From NCBI GenBank assembly GCA_002726335.1, contig PBSR01000157.1, positions 1-64,000 on the forward strand: DNA of 64,000 nucleotides, in the 5' to 3' direction. Under the pieces are notes generated by a model. The model saw only the letters and a program-made list of their open reading frames with translations. It did no database searches and was not told the origin of the DNA. This document shows, piece by piece, positions 9,669 to 17,908 of the stretch. Numbering within the stretch: position 1 is the stretch's first letter; each line of letters opens with the position of its first letter. The position numbers were made by a program, and so were the translations under genes. The stretch comes from Gemmatimonadaceae bacterium (GTDB lineage: Bacteria > Latescibacterota > UBA2968 > UBA8231).

Positions 9669-9831
9669 GGAGATTCTCGAGGGGGTTTGGGGTCCGATGG
9701 ATTGTACAAGGTGAAGAGGTACATGGCCAAGTTTCGGGAATATCGGTATTATTGCTGAGACGAATCGAAGACCCTGCCAATGCCGGAATCCACGAGCCGG
9801 CAACTGTCACTCCACGAAAGGAGTCCTCCAC

Positions 9832-10032
9832 ATGCCGTTTTCCTTTACGAATTCCAAGGGGAAGGCGTACATCCTGCATCAGCGTACAACGCAGTTGAAG
9901 AACGGGAACTCGCAAACCATCTACTTCTTCGGTAAAGAAGCCAAAGAAGGTGCGATCGACGCCGTTCCCGATGGCTACGAAGTGGCCGAGAGCAAGAATG
10001 GTCTTCCCGTGCTGAAGCGCTCCAACAAGTAG
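9832..10032 (+). CDS. Small conserved protein of unknown function (66 aa)
   Basis: A 66-residue basic protein preceded by a strong AGGAG 9 nt before the ATG and followed by its own intrinsic terminator, so it is a monocistronic real gene. Its sequence (an SFTNSKGKAYILH start, IYFFGKEAKEG in the middle, PDGYEV and LPVLKR at the end) resembles a small family I have seen across Chloroflexi-, cyanobacteria- and planctomycete-type genomes, without known function. The codon use is typical for a well-expressed gene and the isolated strong expression signals suggest abundance. Confidence 0.8.
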   Translation: MPFSFTNSKGKAYILHQRTTQLKNGNSQTIYFFGKEAKEGAIDAVPDGYEVAESKNGLPVLKRSNK

Positions 10033-10062
10033 GGCGCGAGCAGCAAGGTACAGGTTGCTCTT

Positions 10063-10099
10063 CCGGGCGCCGGCAATATGTCGGCGCCCGGTTTCTGTT
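10063..10099 (+). terminator. Intrinsic terminator after the 66-aa protein gene
   Basis: A perfect 10-bp GC stem (CCGGGCGCCG at 10063-10072 with CGGCGCCCGG at 10082-10091), a 9-nt loop, then TTTCTGTT. It lies 31 nt after the stop codon. No T-tract exists in the opposite direction, so it serves the plus strand. Confidence 0.85.
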
Positions 10100-10113
10100 A
10101 AGCCCGCCCCGGT

Positions 10114-10674
10114 TCACCCCACCGCAGGTCCGCTCAACTCGACCCCCCCGCCATCCAGGCGCGCTTCATGCAGTGAGCCGGTGGGCACGGTCAACTCGCC
10201 GAGGCGCGCCAGCCCGGCTCCCATCCAGTGCAGCAGCAACACGGCGATCGGATCGCGGTGCGACACGGCGATGACACGTTCGTGCTGCCGCGCAGAAGCT
10301 ACCCAGTCGATCATCCGAGCCCGCATCGACGCGGCACCCTCGATTCCCCGCACGCCATCCTCGGTGATGTAAGGGCTCGGCAAGGCGGAAAAGGGCTGCC
10401 CCTGATAGCCGGTGACCTCGGTCTCTGCCAACCGCGGTTCTACCACAGGCGTCAGCTCCAGCCGTCGACCGACGATCGCCGCAGATTCCTGCGCTCGCTC
10501 GAGGGGAGAGGCGATCAGTGCGTCGAAAGGGCTGTGAGCGGCCAGAGTCTCTGCCGCGATGTTGACTTCGGCACGTCCGAATTCGCTCAGCCGGTACCCG
10601 GGAAGGGCCCCGTAGATGACCCCTTGTGGATTGTGCACTTCGCCGTGGCGCAACAGATAGATCGTCGTCGTCAT
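10114..10674 (-). CDS. Histidine phosphatase family protein (phosphoglycerate-mutase-like)
   Basis: A 186-aa protein with the phosphorylated histidine in LLRHGE (R9-H10-G11), the acidic SPLERAQESA segment and the second catalytic histidine in AVSHRDP near residue 138. It is a small cytosolic phosphomonoesterase of the broad histidine phosphatase superfamily (PhoE/CobC-like size). ATG 10674 has AAGGAG 9 nt upstream. It is divergent from the nitrilase gene, with a 35-bp shared promoter interval. The substrate cannot be inferred. Confidence 0.85.
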   Translation of the reverse strand: MTTTIYLLRHGEVHNPQGVIYGALPGYRLSEFGRAEVNIAAETLAAHSPFDALIASPLERAQESAAIVGRRLELTPVVEPRLAETEVTGYQGQPFSALPSPYITEDGVRGIEGAASMRARMIDWVASARQHERVIAVSHRDPIAVLLLHWMGAGLARLGELTVPTGSLHEARLDGGGVELSGPAVG

Positions 10675-10709
10675 GGATCGGTCTCCTTACCAATATATAT
10701 TACGCCGCC

Positions 10710-11495
10710 ATGGCCTGCCGTCTGACGATCGCCCAGATTCGCGCCGTACCCCAGCGCCGCAATGCGGATGGCAATTTTGACCGCCTCCTTCACCTGCTCG
10801 ATGTCGCCGCCCGTCACCGGCCGGACGTCGTCATCACATCGGAGAGTTTCCTCGACGGCTACCTCGCCGCCGATGCCCGAACCGATGCCGACGACATTCG
10901 TGCCGCCGCCATCGACCCTGACGACTCGGTCTACACGGACGTGCTCGGCGCCTGGGCTGGTGACCATCAGGCCTGGCTCCTGTTCGGTTGTACCCGCATC
11001 GTCGGTGACCGTGGCGCCAACACGGCGTTGCTCTTCAATCGCGACGGCGCCCTGGCCGGTCTCTACGACAAGACCCACCTGCAGAGCCACGACCACAAGT
11101 ACGTCGCCGGAGACCGACTCCCGGTATTCGATTCCGACTTCGGAACGTTCGGCGTCCTCATCTGCGCTGATCGACGCTGGCCCGAAACGGTGCGCAGCCT
11201 CGCTCTGCAAGGCGCCCGGGTCATCCTCAACCCCACCTATGGCATGATGGGTGACTTCAACACCGCCATGATGCGCACTCGCGCTTTCGAGAGTGAGATC
11301 TTCATCGCCTTCACCCATCCTCAGCAGAGCCTGATCACCGGCCCGGGTGGCCGTGTCCTGTGCGACAAGGTCGGCGACATCGATGCCGTAGCCGTCACCA
11401 CCATCGATCTGGCGGAGGTGGACCAGGTCCGCCAGTCCCCGACATCACATCTGCAAGACCTGCGCCCGGCACTCTACGCGCCTTCAGCCAGTTGA
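10710..11495 (+). CDS. Carbon-nitrogen hydrolase (nitrilase superfamily)
   Basis: A 261-aa amidase-type protein with the Glu-Lys-Cys triad: E45 in TSESFLDGYL, K121 in LYDKTHL and C152 in LICADRRWPE. The length and sequence fit branch-type amidohydrolases (omega-amidase, carbamoylase or aliphatic amidase-like). ATG 10710 is preceded by no Shine-Dalgarno, but a TATATT/TATTAC hexamer lies 6-8 nt upstream, so the transcript may be leaderless. It is followed after 8 nt by the esterase-like gene. The substrate is unknown. Confidence 0.87.
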   Translation: MACRLTIAQIRAVPQRRNADGNFDRLLHLLDVAARHRPDVVITSESFLDGYLAADARTDADDIRAAAIDPDDSVYTDVLGAWAGDHQAWLLFGCTRIVGDRGANTALLFNRDGALAGLYDKTHLQSHDHKYVAGDRLPVFDSDFGTFGVLICADRRWPETVRSLALQGARVILNPTYGMMGDFNTAMMRTRAFESEIFIAFTHPQQSLITGPGGRVLCDKVGDIDAVAVTTIDLAEVDQVRQSPTSHLQDLRPALYAPSAS

Positions 11496-11503
11496 GGTCC
11501 ACC

Positions 11504-13135
11504 ATGCAACGATCGCTGCAGCGAAAACTGCTGGGACGCAACACCGCCCGCAACGCGTGGCTGCACATGCTCGACGAACGTCTCCCCCGCCTCGAAGCAC
11601 CGACGACAGCGGCAGCCTGGGCGCGGCACGCGCGCCAGACCCGGGCCGACCTGCTCGACCTATTCTTCCAGGGTCACCCCCGCGAGTTGCTGCAGGAGCC
11701 GCCCCGCGTCGAGTGGCGCGGCACGATTGCCGGAGGCGAGGGATATCGAATTCGCAAGCTCCGCTACGAAGGATATCCTGGCCTTTGGGTGCCGGCTCTG
11801 CTCTATGAGCCCACATCGCTGCGCGGCAAGGTCCCCGCCGTCCTCAACCCGAATGGTCACCACGCCGGTGGCAAGGCGATGGACTACAAGCAGGCGCGCT
11901 GCATCAACCTGGCCAAGCGTGGCATGCTGGCGCTGAACACCGAATTCATCGGCATGGGCGAGTTGCGCGCCGATGTGGAGCATCTGCGCATCGCCCTGCT
12001 CGATCTCTGCGGCATGGCCGGCATCGGCGTGTTCTACCTGCTGATGAAGCGCGGCCTCGACGCCCTGCTGGACCATCGCCACGCCGATCCGCAACCCACT
12101 TTGCTGATCTACAATCGTCACGACGACTGCTGCTTCCAGACGAAACGCACCCGCGTGTCCATCTACCGCCCGGCGCGCAAGGTCTTTGAATTGCTCGGGG
12201 CAGGCGATCGACTGGAATTGTACGACAACGTCGATCCAGGCACGCATAACTACGAGCGCGACAACCGCAGCCAGCTCTACCGCTTCCTGAACAAGCACTT
12301 CGACCTCGACACGCCCGAGGATGATCTTCCCTTTGTCGATGAGTTGCGCAGCGAAGCCGAGCTGACCGTCGGACTGCCGGCAGACAATGCCACATTGCAT
12401 TCGCTGGCGTTGGGAAGGCTGCAGCAGATTCGTCGACAACGGGAGCGGCGACGTGGACAGCCTCCGGCGGCAGCCCGCAGGCGGCTGCGACGACTGCTGC
12501 GGTTGCCGGGCTATGACCGGGTGATGTCGGCAAAGAAGGGTGCTGAAACACGACGCGGTGGCATGACCTGCCAGAGCTACGTCCTCACTGTGGGCCCGTG
12601 GCAGATACCGGCGACCTGCCTCTCACCGGCAGCCGGCGCGCGGGGTGGCCTGGAGATCGTCATCAGTGACGAAGGCCGCCCGGGAACCGCCAGCCTGGCG
12701 GGCGTGGAGTCGGGACGACGCATACTCGCCGTCGACCTCTTTGGTACGGGAGAGGCAGCTACGACGTTTCAGGAACCCATGCTGCTGGCCTGCGCCGGTG
12801 AGCGCCCCCTTGGAATCCTGACGGCGCAGTTGCTGGCGGTGGCCATGTGGGCGTCTCGGAGCTACAGGTGTCCTGTCGTTCACCTGCGGGCAGGCGGCAA
12901 ATCCATGCCGGTGGTGGCACAGCTGGCGGCGGCACTGGAGCCGTCACGATTTGTCAGTCTCACGACATACGCCGCCTTCGACTCCCTCGACCGCCTCATC
13001 GATCTCCCCATCAGTTATGCGAACCACTCCGAGCTGTTCTGTTTCGGCTTGCTGGCCGAGTTCGACATCCCCGACCTGTTGCGGCTGTCCGCACCGACAG
13101 AACTCGTCGACAGGGCCCGGGGGCCGCTGCGGTAG
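11504..13135 (+). CDS. Acetyl-xylan-esterase-like alpha/beta hydrolase, apparently missing the nucleophile elbow
   Basis: A 543-aa protein. The N-terminal half matches large esterases of the acetyl xylan esterase/Abhydrolase_7 kind: VPALLYEP, then VLNPNGHHAGGK, NLAKRGMLALN, DLCGMAG, LLMKRGLDALL, later LLIYNRHDDCCF and DPGTHNYERDNR (acid and histidine). In the family, a strand and a GxSxG nucleophile elbow with ~60 residues normally separate the RADP-type turn from PTLLIYN. Here HADP (residues 193-196) joins directly to QPTLLIYN. The catalytic serine is therefore not seen, although the frame stays open. The second half (~330-543) is another weakly hydrolase-like domain. GAGG precedes ATG 11504. 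Confidence 0.72.
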   Translation: MQRSLQRKLLGRNTARNAWLHMLDERLPRLEAPTTAAAWARHARQTRADLLDLFFQGHPRELLQEPPRVEWRGTIAGGEGYRIRKLRYEGYPGLWVPALLYEPTSLRGKVPAVLNPNGHHAGGKAMDYKQARCINLAKRGMLALNTEFIGMGELRADVEHLRIALLDLCGMAGIGVFYLLMKRGLDALLDHRHADPQPTLLIYNRHDDCCFQTKRTRVSIYRPARKVFELLGAGDRLELYDNVDPGTHNYERDNRSQLYRFLNKHFDLDTPEDDLPFVDELRSEAELTVGLPADNATLHSLALGRLQQIRRQRERRRGQPPAAARRRLRRLLRLPGYDRVMSAKKGAETRRGGMTCQSYVLTVGPWQIPATCLSPAAGARGGLEIVISDEGRPGTASLAGVESGRRILAVDLFGTGEAATTFQEPMLLACAGERPLGILTAQLLAVAMWASRSYRCPVVHLRAGGKSMPVVAQLAAALEPSRFVSLTTYAAFDSLDRLIDLPISYANHSELFCFGLLAEFDIPDLLRLSAPTELVDRARGPLR

Positions 13136-13168
13136 AACCGCACGGCTTCGAGCGGTTCGAGGATTAGC

Positions 13169-14467
13169 ATGTGGTCGATAGCCCTGGGCGTGGCGTGGCT
13201 GGGCGGTTTCTTCTGCCTGGCGGCTCTCGGCCTCGAGCCGGTGGCCACCTTCTTTTTCTGTTTTGCCTGGGTCGGGCTGATCTACACCTTCGATCGACTC
13301 ATCGCTCGCTCGGAAGGTCGTTCGCTGATCGCGCGTCTCGGCGCCGCCCCCTTCGCCTGTCTGGTGTTGTGGTCTGCCGTCAACTGGTTCCTCTACGAGC
13401 TGGCCAACCTGCGTCTGCACAACTGGCACTACGTGCTGGTCACCGATCACGACATCGCACGGTGCGTGGGTACCGTGCTGGCCTTCGGCACCGTGCTGCC
13501 GGGAGTGTTCTGGATCGATCATTGGCTCGGGACGCAGGGCGTACTGACTTCAGTGCGTGTACGACCGGTCCGGATCACGACTGCCCGGCTCATGGGTCTG
13601 CAATTGACGGGCCTGGTCTTCCTCGCCCTGTGCCTGACTGACCCGGAGCACTTCTACCTGTTGATCTGGGGAGTCACCGCCCTGGTGCTGGCACCGATCA
13701 GCTATCGCTGCGGTATCGACGGCTGGCTCCGCCAGTGGCAGCGCGGTGAGATCGGACCGACACTGCGCATGCTCCTGGCCGGGGGCATGGCCGGCGGCTT
13801 CTGGGAGTTCTTCAACTTCTGGGCGCGCGCCAGGTGGATCTATACCGTGCCGGGATTCGACGAGTGGAAACTGTTCGAGATGCCTCTGCTCGGCTTCGTC
13901 GGCTTCCCGCCCTTCGCCCTGGAGTGCGCCTGTGCCTACCGGCTGCTTGTCTGGTACCGCCTGGCCCCAGCCTTCGGTGCACTCACACAACGTGGACCTG
14001 CGCGTGGGCCGCTGACCTATGTCGTTGCGATCACCATCGCAATGCTGATCTCAGTCTCGGGATACGTCGCCGTCGACCGCGTCATCGTCACATCACGCAC
14101 ACCCCGAGTCGCCGATGTGCTGCCATTGACAGGCAACCAGCAAGCCGCGTTGGCAAGCGCCGGCGTCACCCATCTGACCCAGCTGGTCGGCTGGGGCAGC
14201 GCCGGCACCTGGAAAGATCTGCAGGCAATCCTCAAGCCTGACGAAGAGGGCTCACTCGCCCGAATCACCGCCCTCTACCTGCACCAGGGCATCGGCACCA
14301 CCTACGGCAACCGCCTGGCCGCCGCCGGTATCACCAGCCTGAGTCAATTGCAGGATCGCACGGTCGAGGAGTTGTGGCAGACCCTGCAGCAGACCGAAGC
14401 CCCAGGTCGCACCCCGACCCGAGCCCAGATCAAGGTGTGGCTACGCCGACTGCCGACTGAGGAGTAA
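13169..14467 (+). CDS. Polytopic membrane protein with C-terminal helix-hairpin-helix (DUF4332-like) region
   Basis: A 432-aa protein. About eight or nine hydrophobic helices fill residues 3-298. The cytosolic tail (~305-432) holds two helix-hairpin-helix-like units: LTGNQQAALASAGVTHLTQL and GIGTTYGNRLAAAGITSLSQL, the latter followed by TPTRAQIKVWLRRLP, as in DUF4332 domains. Such repeats bind DNA or proteins in other families, but fusion to a membrane body is unusual and the function is unknown. GAGG lies before ATG 13169. It is 33 nt downstream of the esterase-like gene and is the last gene before structured element A. Confidence 0.75.
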   Translation: MWSIALGVAWLGGFFCLAALGLEPVATFFFCFAWVGLIYTFDRLIARSEGRSLIARLGAAPFACLVLWSAVNWFLYELANLRLHNWHYVLVTDHDIARCVGTVLAFGTVLPGVFWIDHWLGTQGVLTSVRVRPVRITTARLMGLQLTGLVFLALCLTDPEHFYLLIWGVTALVLAPISYRCGIDGWLRQWQRGEIGPTLRMLLAGGMAGGFWEFFNFWARARWIYTVPGFDEWKLFEMPLLGFVGFPPFALECACAYRLLVWYRLAPAFGALTQRGPARGPLTYVVAITIAMLISVSGYVAVDRVIVTSRTPRVADVLPLTGNQQAALASAGVTHLTQLVGWGSAGTWKDLQAILKPDEEGSLARITALYLHQGIGTTYGNRLAAAGITSLSQLQDRTVEELWQTLQQTEAPGRTPTRAQIKVWLRRLPTEE

Positions 14468-14556
14468 CGCGCTGCCGCAGCGGAGGCCAGCGGTGCTTTC
14501 CTGGGTGGCGGGGTGGGGATTTCTGTTTCCATCAAGTGAGATCTATGCGGGGAGGC

Positions 14557-14742
14557 GCGGCGTTTGGTGGCACGGAGGGCGCATCCGTTCGGGCCGGCCG
14601 GGTCACGATATCAGGCCCCGAAGGGGCCTGCGCCATGGACGGCGCATGCCTGCTGTGGCCGCAGGGACGCGGCCTCAGCAGGCCGTCGTGACCCGGACGA
14701 TCGGTCCGAACGGCCAGCGCCCGGAGTGCCACCAAACGCCGC
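14557..14742. repeat. Branched structured element A (nested inverted repeat with three internal hairpins)
   Basis: The 284-bp gap between convergent genes holds a 186-bp fold. The outer arms are 17 bp perfect (14557-14573 with 14726-14742), then 6 bp (14577-14582/14717-14722), 8 bp (14585-14592/14706-14713) and 11 bp (14598-14608/14686-14696). Inside sit hairpin I (14612-14630, CCCC-GAA-GGGG core), hairpin II (14631-14644, loop with GGA) and hairpin III (GCCTGCTG 14648-14655 with CAGCAGGC 14676-14683, inner GGCCGC/GCGGCC, loop AGGGAC 14663-14668). It is related to element B at 57531-57762. Purine-rich loops on the plus strand hint at that being the RNA strand. It could be a structured RNA, a REP/MITE-like repeat or a bidirectional terminator. 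No T-tract or transposase is seen. Confidence 0.8.
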
Positions 14743-14751
14743 GACCATGGA

Positions 14752-15840
14752 CTACGAATAGATCTCGCGCAGCCTTTTGGCGGCCTCCGCCTGATTCCGC
14801 AGCTTCTGATACACCTCGTCCAGATCCACCCTCGCCGCCGATCCCGGCGCGAAGCCGCAGTCGGGATTGAGGGCGATGCGCTCGGCGCCGACGATCTCCA
14901 CAGCCTGCTCCACCCGTTCGACGATTGTCTCCACGTCATCCACCTCACCGGGATGTACACTGATACAGCCCAGGCCGATCTCGAGATCATCGGGCAGCTG
15001 GCCGAGGACCTCGACGTCACCGGATCCGGGGCTGGTGAACTCCAGCGTGAGGTGGTCGGTCTCGAGGCGGGCAAGATCTTTGACGATGTGGCCGTAGTCA
15101 CCTGAGTGATAGGCTTCCCCGCGAACCCGGGCGCCGGCGCGGCGGCACAGATGGACGGCGCGCACGACCTGGTCGCCGACATCGGCCAGAACTTCGTTGT
15201 CCATGTCGGCGGAGAACTCCCCTTCGGCATCTGCCCCGTCCCACTCGTCGTCGTACTGGGCCCGCACCTCCGGGTCGACGAGCAGACACAGGTGCGGGTC
15301 GTCCACCTGGATCATGTCGGCACCCGCCTGCGCCACAAGAGCCGCCTCGCTACGCAGCAGAGGTACGACCGCCTCGGCGAAAGCGCGGGGAGACGGGTAG
15401 ATCTCGGCCGATCGCTCCGGATCCCACATGCGCTCGGCCAACAGCGCCGGAGAAGGCAGCGTCGCCTTGATGAGACGGTCCGTTCGAGCCCGGACGAAGG
15501 CAACCTCTGCGGCGATGACTCCTGGTGCCTTCGCTGACACCTGGTCCGTAACGACCGTCCAGGGCCGACCGTCGGAGGCGTACCCCAACTCGAATCCGTG
15601 GGCCATCTCGGCGATGATGCCGATGTAGGAGGCCCGACGCCATTCGCCATCCGAGATCACGTCTATGCCGGCGGCTTCCTGCACGCTGACGGCGTACGCC
15701 ACACCAGCATCCAGCCGCCGCTCCCAACCCTCTTCGTGCCAGCCGTCGACGACGATCTCACGCACGTAGTCGGGTCGTGGCAGGGATCCGACGATGGCTG
15801 TGGGAAACAGGGTCTTGCTGCGTTCTACTAGACTCGGCAT
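14752..15840 (-). CDS. Cobalamin-independent methionine synthase-like protein (MetE C-terminal domain only)
   Basis: A 362-aa single-domain protein of the UROD/MetE-like fold. It has GSLPRP and DGEWRRASY near the N-terminus, the active-site DDPHLCLL strand, and candidate zinc ligands in AVHLCRRAG and LNPDCGF, as in short MetE-like methyltransferases that lack the N-terminal half of classical MetE. It should transfer a methyl group to a thiol such as homocysteine, with an uncertain methyl donor. ATG 15840 has AGGTG 5 nt upstream. The longer open frame to 15999 lacks support. Its stop lies 9 nt from element A. Confidence 0.82.
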   Translation of the reverse strand: MPSLVERSKTLFPTAIVGSLPRPDYVREIVVDGWHEEGWERRLDAGVAYAVSVQEAAGIDVISDGEWRRASYIGIIAEMAHGFELGYASDGRPWTVVTDQVSAKAPGVIAAEVAFVRARTDRLIKATLPSPALLAERMWDPERSAEIYPSPRAFAEAVVPLLRSEAALVAQAGADMIQVDDPHLCLLVDPEVRAQYDDEWDGADAEGEFSADMDNEVLADVGDQVVRAVHLCRRAGARVRGEAYHSGDYGHIVKDLARLETDHLTLEFTSPGSGDVEVLGQLPDDLEIGLGCISVHPGEVDDVETIVERVEQAVEIVGAERIALNPDCGFAPGSAARVDLDEVYQKLRNQAEAAKRLREIYS

Positions 15841-15934
15841 CTGTGCACCTGCTTTCGGGACCTGGAGTCGCCGGAAGAATCGACGTCCTAAAGGTACGAC
15901 GCCGCGGATGCATTCGCCTGCCGCCGGGGTTGTG

Positions 15935-16702
15935 CTACGGACTGCCGTACGTGCGGGGCCAGTGCTGGTTCGCCTGAGCGAAGTCCTCCTCCGTATCAAC
16001 TTCCATGTACTGTCCGTCCGTCGTCACCATGTGGAAGGTCTGATCGGCGTCCAGCATCTGTTCGTAGAGATGGATCAGGTAGGCTTGGCGAAATGGCACA
16101 CCGGCTTTCCAGACTGCGCCCTTCTGTTGTCGTCTCGTCTCATGGTAGGCGGACCTCAGCGTATCTGCTCCGGCCTTCGAGAAACGAGCCACGCCGATGT
16201 ACTCGCCGTGTGCTTGGCTGGCTTCGATCGAACGGTTCACCTGCACGATTCGGTCATCGGCGGTGATCACCTTTTCGGCATCATCTTCCGGATGCTGGCT
16301 GCGGTCGGCGTAGCGGGAGCGCCAGTCCGTGTCGACACAGAGCACGCGATCACCCGGGTGATCGATGGCACGGCGCACGACGTCGGCTCGATAGAGGATG
16401 TCGGCATAGGTGACGACAAAGCCCTCCTCCATACAGTCCTCAGCACACATCAACGAAGCCAGAATGTTGGTGTCCGCCCAGTCGGGGTTGTTCCGGAAGG
16501 TCAGATGGGGATAGTCGTTTCGTACCAGATCGGCGCGGTAACCACCGATGAAGACGACTTCGTCGACACCGGCCCCCTCCAGGGCAGCCAGCAGCCAGTC
16601 CAGGATCCGGTGGCCGCCGATGGGTGCATACGGCTTGGGCTGGTCGTCGGTGAGGGCGTTCAGCCGGCTGCCACGACCGGCGCCGAGTACGAGAGCTCGC
16701 AT
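15935..16702 (-). CDS. Nucleotidyltransferase (LicC-like phosphocholine/sugar-phosphate type)
   Basis: A 255-aa protein opening with MRALVLGAGRGSRL, then QPKPYAPIGGHRILDW (the pyrophosphorylase signature) and the metal-binding strand VVTYADILY near residue 96. The NPDWADTNILASLMCAEDC segment resembles LicC-type cytidylyltransferases. It would activate a phosphorylated head group or sugar with CTP or another NTP for surface glycoconjugates. The start at ATG 16702 is set by the motif position, and no Shine-Dalgarno is visible. The 94-bp gap downstream (15841-15934) to the MetE-like gene shows nothing I can name. Confidence 0.8.
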   Translation of the reverse strand: MRALVLGAGRGSRLNALTDDQPKPYAPIGGHRILDWLLAALEGAGVDEVVFIGGYRADLVRNDYPHLTFRNNPDWADTNILASLMCAEDCMEEGFVVTYADILYRADVVRRAIDHPGDRVLCVDTDWRSRYADRSQHPEDDAEKVITADDRIVQVNRSIEASQAHGEYIGVARFSKAGADTLRSAYHETRRQQKGAVWKAGVPFRQAYLIHLYEQMLDADQTFHMVTTDGQYMEVDTEEDFAQANQHWPRTYGSP

Positions 16703-16767
16703 GCGGAGGAGTATAGCCGGCCACTGGAGAGGGAGCCAGGGCGCGCCCATGTCCGTATTCCACGGTA

Positions 16768-16781
16768 TTGCAAATATGCAA
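16768..16781. promoter_or_regulatory. Inverted repeat in divergent intergenic region
   Basis: TTGCA-AATA-TGCAA lies in the 150-bp space between the divergent nucleotidyltransferase and CNB-receiver genes. AT-rich sequence surrounds it in an otherwise GC-rich window, and TTGCAA could also be a -35 box. It is a possible operator, with no regulator assigned. Confidence 0.35.
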
Positions 16782-16852
16782 ATCTACAGGTTCTTTCATA
16801 ACTGAGTCGGTGTTTCTCTCCTCCTCTGTCTGGCGACTCGCCAGGAGGCCCC

Positions 16853-17776
16853 ATGACACCCAAGCAAAACGGCCATCTCCTGAAGGTGCTGAAGAGAATC
16901 CCTGTATTCGAGGGGTTGTCTCCGACGCAATTGCAGAAGCTGATCAGCATCTGTTCCAGTCGACCGGTCAAAGACGGAGAGATGCTGTTCGAACGGGGGG
17001 ATGCCAGCGACCACATGTACGTCCTGCTCCGGGGTGCCATTTCCCTGTTGCGCGAGGACGGTATCGAAATGGCCCGCTTCGAACCGGTCATGCCTCTCGG
17101 AGAGTTGGGCATCGTCGACAATCGGCCGCGCCAGATCAACGCCCGGGCAGTGGGTGACTCCATGGTTCTCTCACTACCACGCCGGTCATTTGACATGATG
17201 CTTGCCGATGATCTGAAGATGGCCGTCACCGTACTTCGCAATCTGGTCCAAATCGTGTCGGCACGCATCGACGAAGACAATGTGCGGGCCTTCGAGCATG
17301 AGGAGGTGAGTTCGAGGGCGCGACGACTCGAGCAGGAACTTGAGCTGACTCTCCAGGCCGTCTCGTCCCACGGCCTTGATAGTGACAAGGTCCGGAAGGG
17401 AGTGCAGCTTGAGTTGCAGAAGAAGATCCCCACGGTCCTCATCGTTGATGATGAGTCCGAGATCTGCGATTTTCTGTCCCGGGCGCTGTCCGAATACGAT
17501 GTGGTGACCGCTGAAGATGGTGTGGATGCTCTCGAGGCGGTGGAAGATCGCCCCCCCAATCTGGTGATCACCGACGTCAACATGCCCAACATGGACGGCC
17601 TGGAACTGTTATCGAAGCTGAAGGACGAACGGCCGGAATTGCCCGTCATAGGCCTGTCCGGGTATGTCGAAGAAGAGGCTGCCGCCAAACTCGGCTTCGA
17701 TGACTTCGTGTTCAAACCGATGCGTGTCGCCCAACTGCGCGGCATGGTGAAGGCCCACCTGACCAGTACTGCATAA
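16853..17776 (+). CDS. Cyclic-nucleotide-binding domain plus response-regulator receiver protein
   Basis: A 307-aa protein with an unusual domain order. Residues ~14-130 are a CNB domain (PVKDGEMLFERGD, then PLGELGIVDNRPRQ). A charged helical linker (145-190) follows, then a receiver domain with the acidic pair D199/D200, phospho-acceptor D241 in ITDVNMPNMDG, S269 and K288. There is no DNA-binding or enzymatic output, so it probably acts by protein contact, joining a nucleotide or redox input to phosphorylation. The CNB phosphate loop reads RPRQINA rather than the usual RSA/RTA, so cAMP binding is doubtful. AGGAGG precedes ATG 16853. Confidence 0.88.
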   Translation: MTPKQNGHLLKVLKRIPVFEGLSPTQLQKLISICSSRPVKDGEMLFERGDASDHMYVLLRGAISLLREDGIEMARFEPVMPLGELGIVDNRPRQINARAVGDSMVLSLPRRSFDMMLADDLKMAVTVLRNLVQIVSARIDEDNVRAFEHEEVSSRARRLEQELELTLQAVSSHGLDSDKVRKGVQLELQKKIPTVLIVDDESEICDFLSRALSEYDVVTAEDGVDALEAVEDRPPNLVITDVNMPNMDGLELLSKLKDERPELPVIGLSGYVEEEAAAKLGFDDFVFKPMRVAQLRGMVKAHLTSTA

Positions 17777-17794
17777 CGCCCTGGTGCATACTTT

Positions 17795-17834
17795 CGTGTG
17801 AGCTCCGAGACCTTTCGGAGCAGGTCTTCACGCG
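17795..17834 (+). other. Hairpin downstream of the CNB-receiver gene
   Basis: GCTCCGA (17802-17808) pairs with TCGGAGC (17815-17821) around a 6-nt loop, and flanking CGTGTGA/TTCACGCG extends the stem with one mismatch. No U-run follows, so it may be a weak terminator or the leader of the next small gene. The rest of the 132-bp gap is featureless. Confidence 0.4.
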
Positions 17835-17908
17835 GAGGTACCGGTCTGCGGATTTCTCTGGGAAGTCTCCTGGAATCCTAGGCTCCCTCAACCCTGGGAC
17901 GCAGTCTA

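Noticed and set aside
14493..14870. Open frames across structured element A
   Set aside because: Their sequence follows from the inverted repeat and the MetE-like antisense strand. There is no ribosome binding site or protein-like composition.
15841..15934. SAM or cobalamin riboswitch upstream of the MetE-like gene
   Set aside because: The 94-bp gap is too short for the known classes and shows no matching core.
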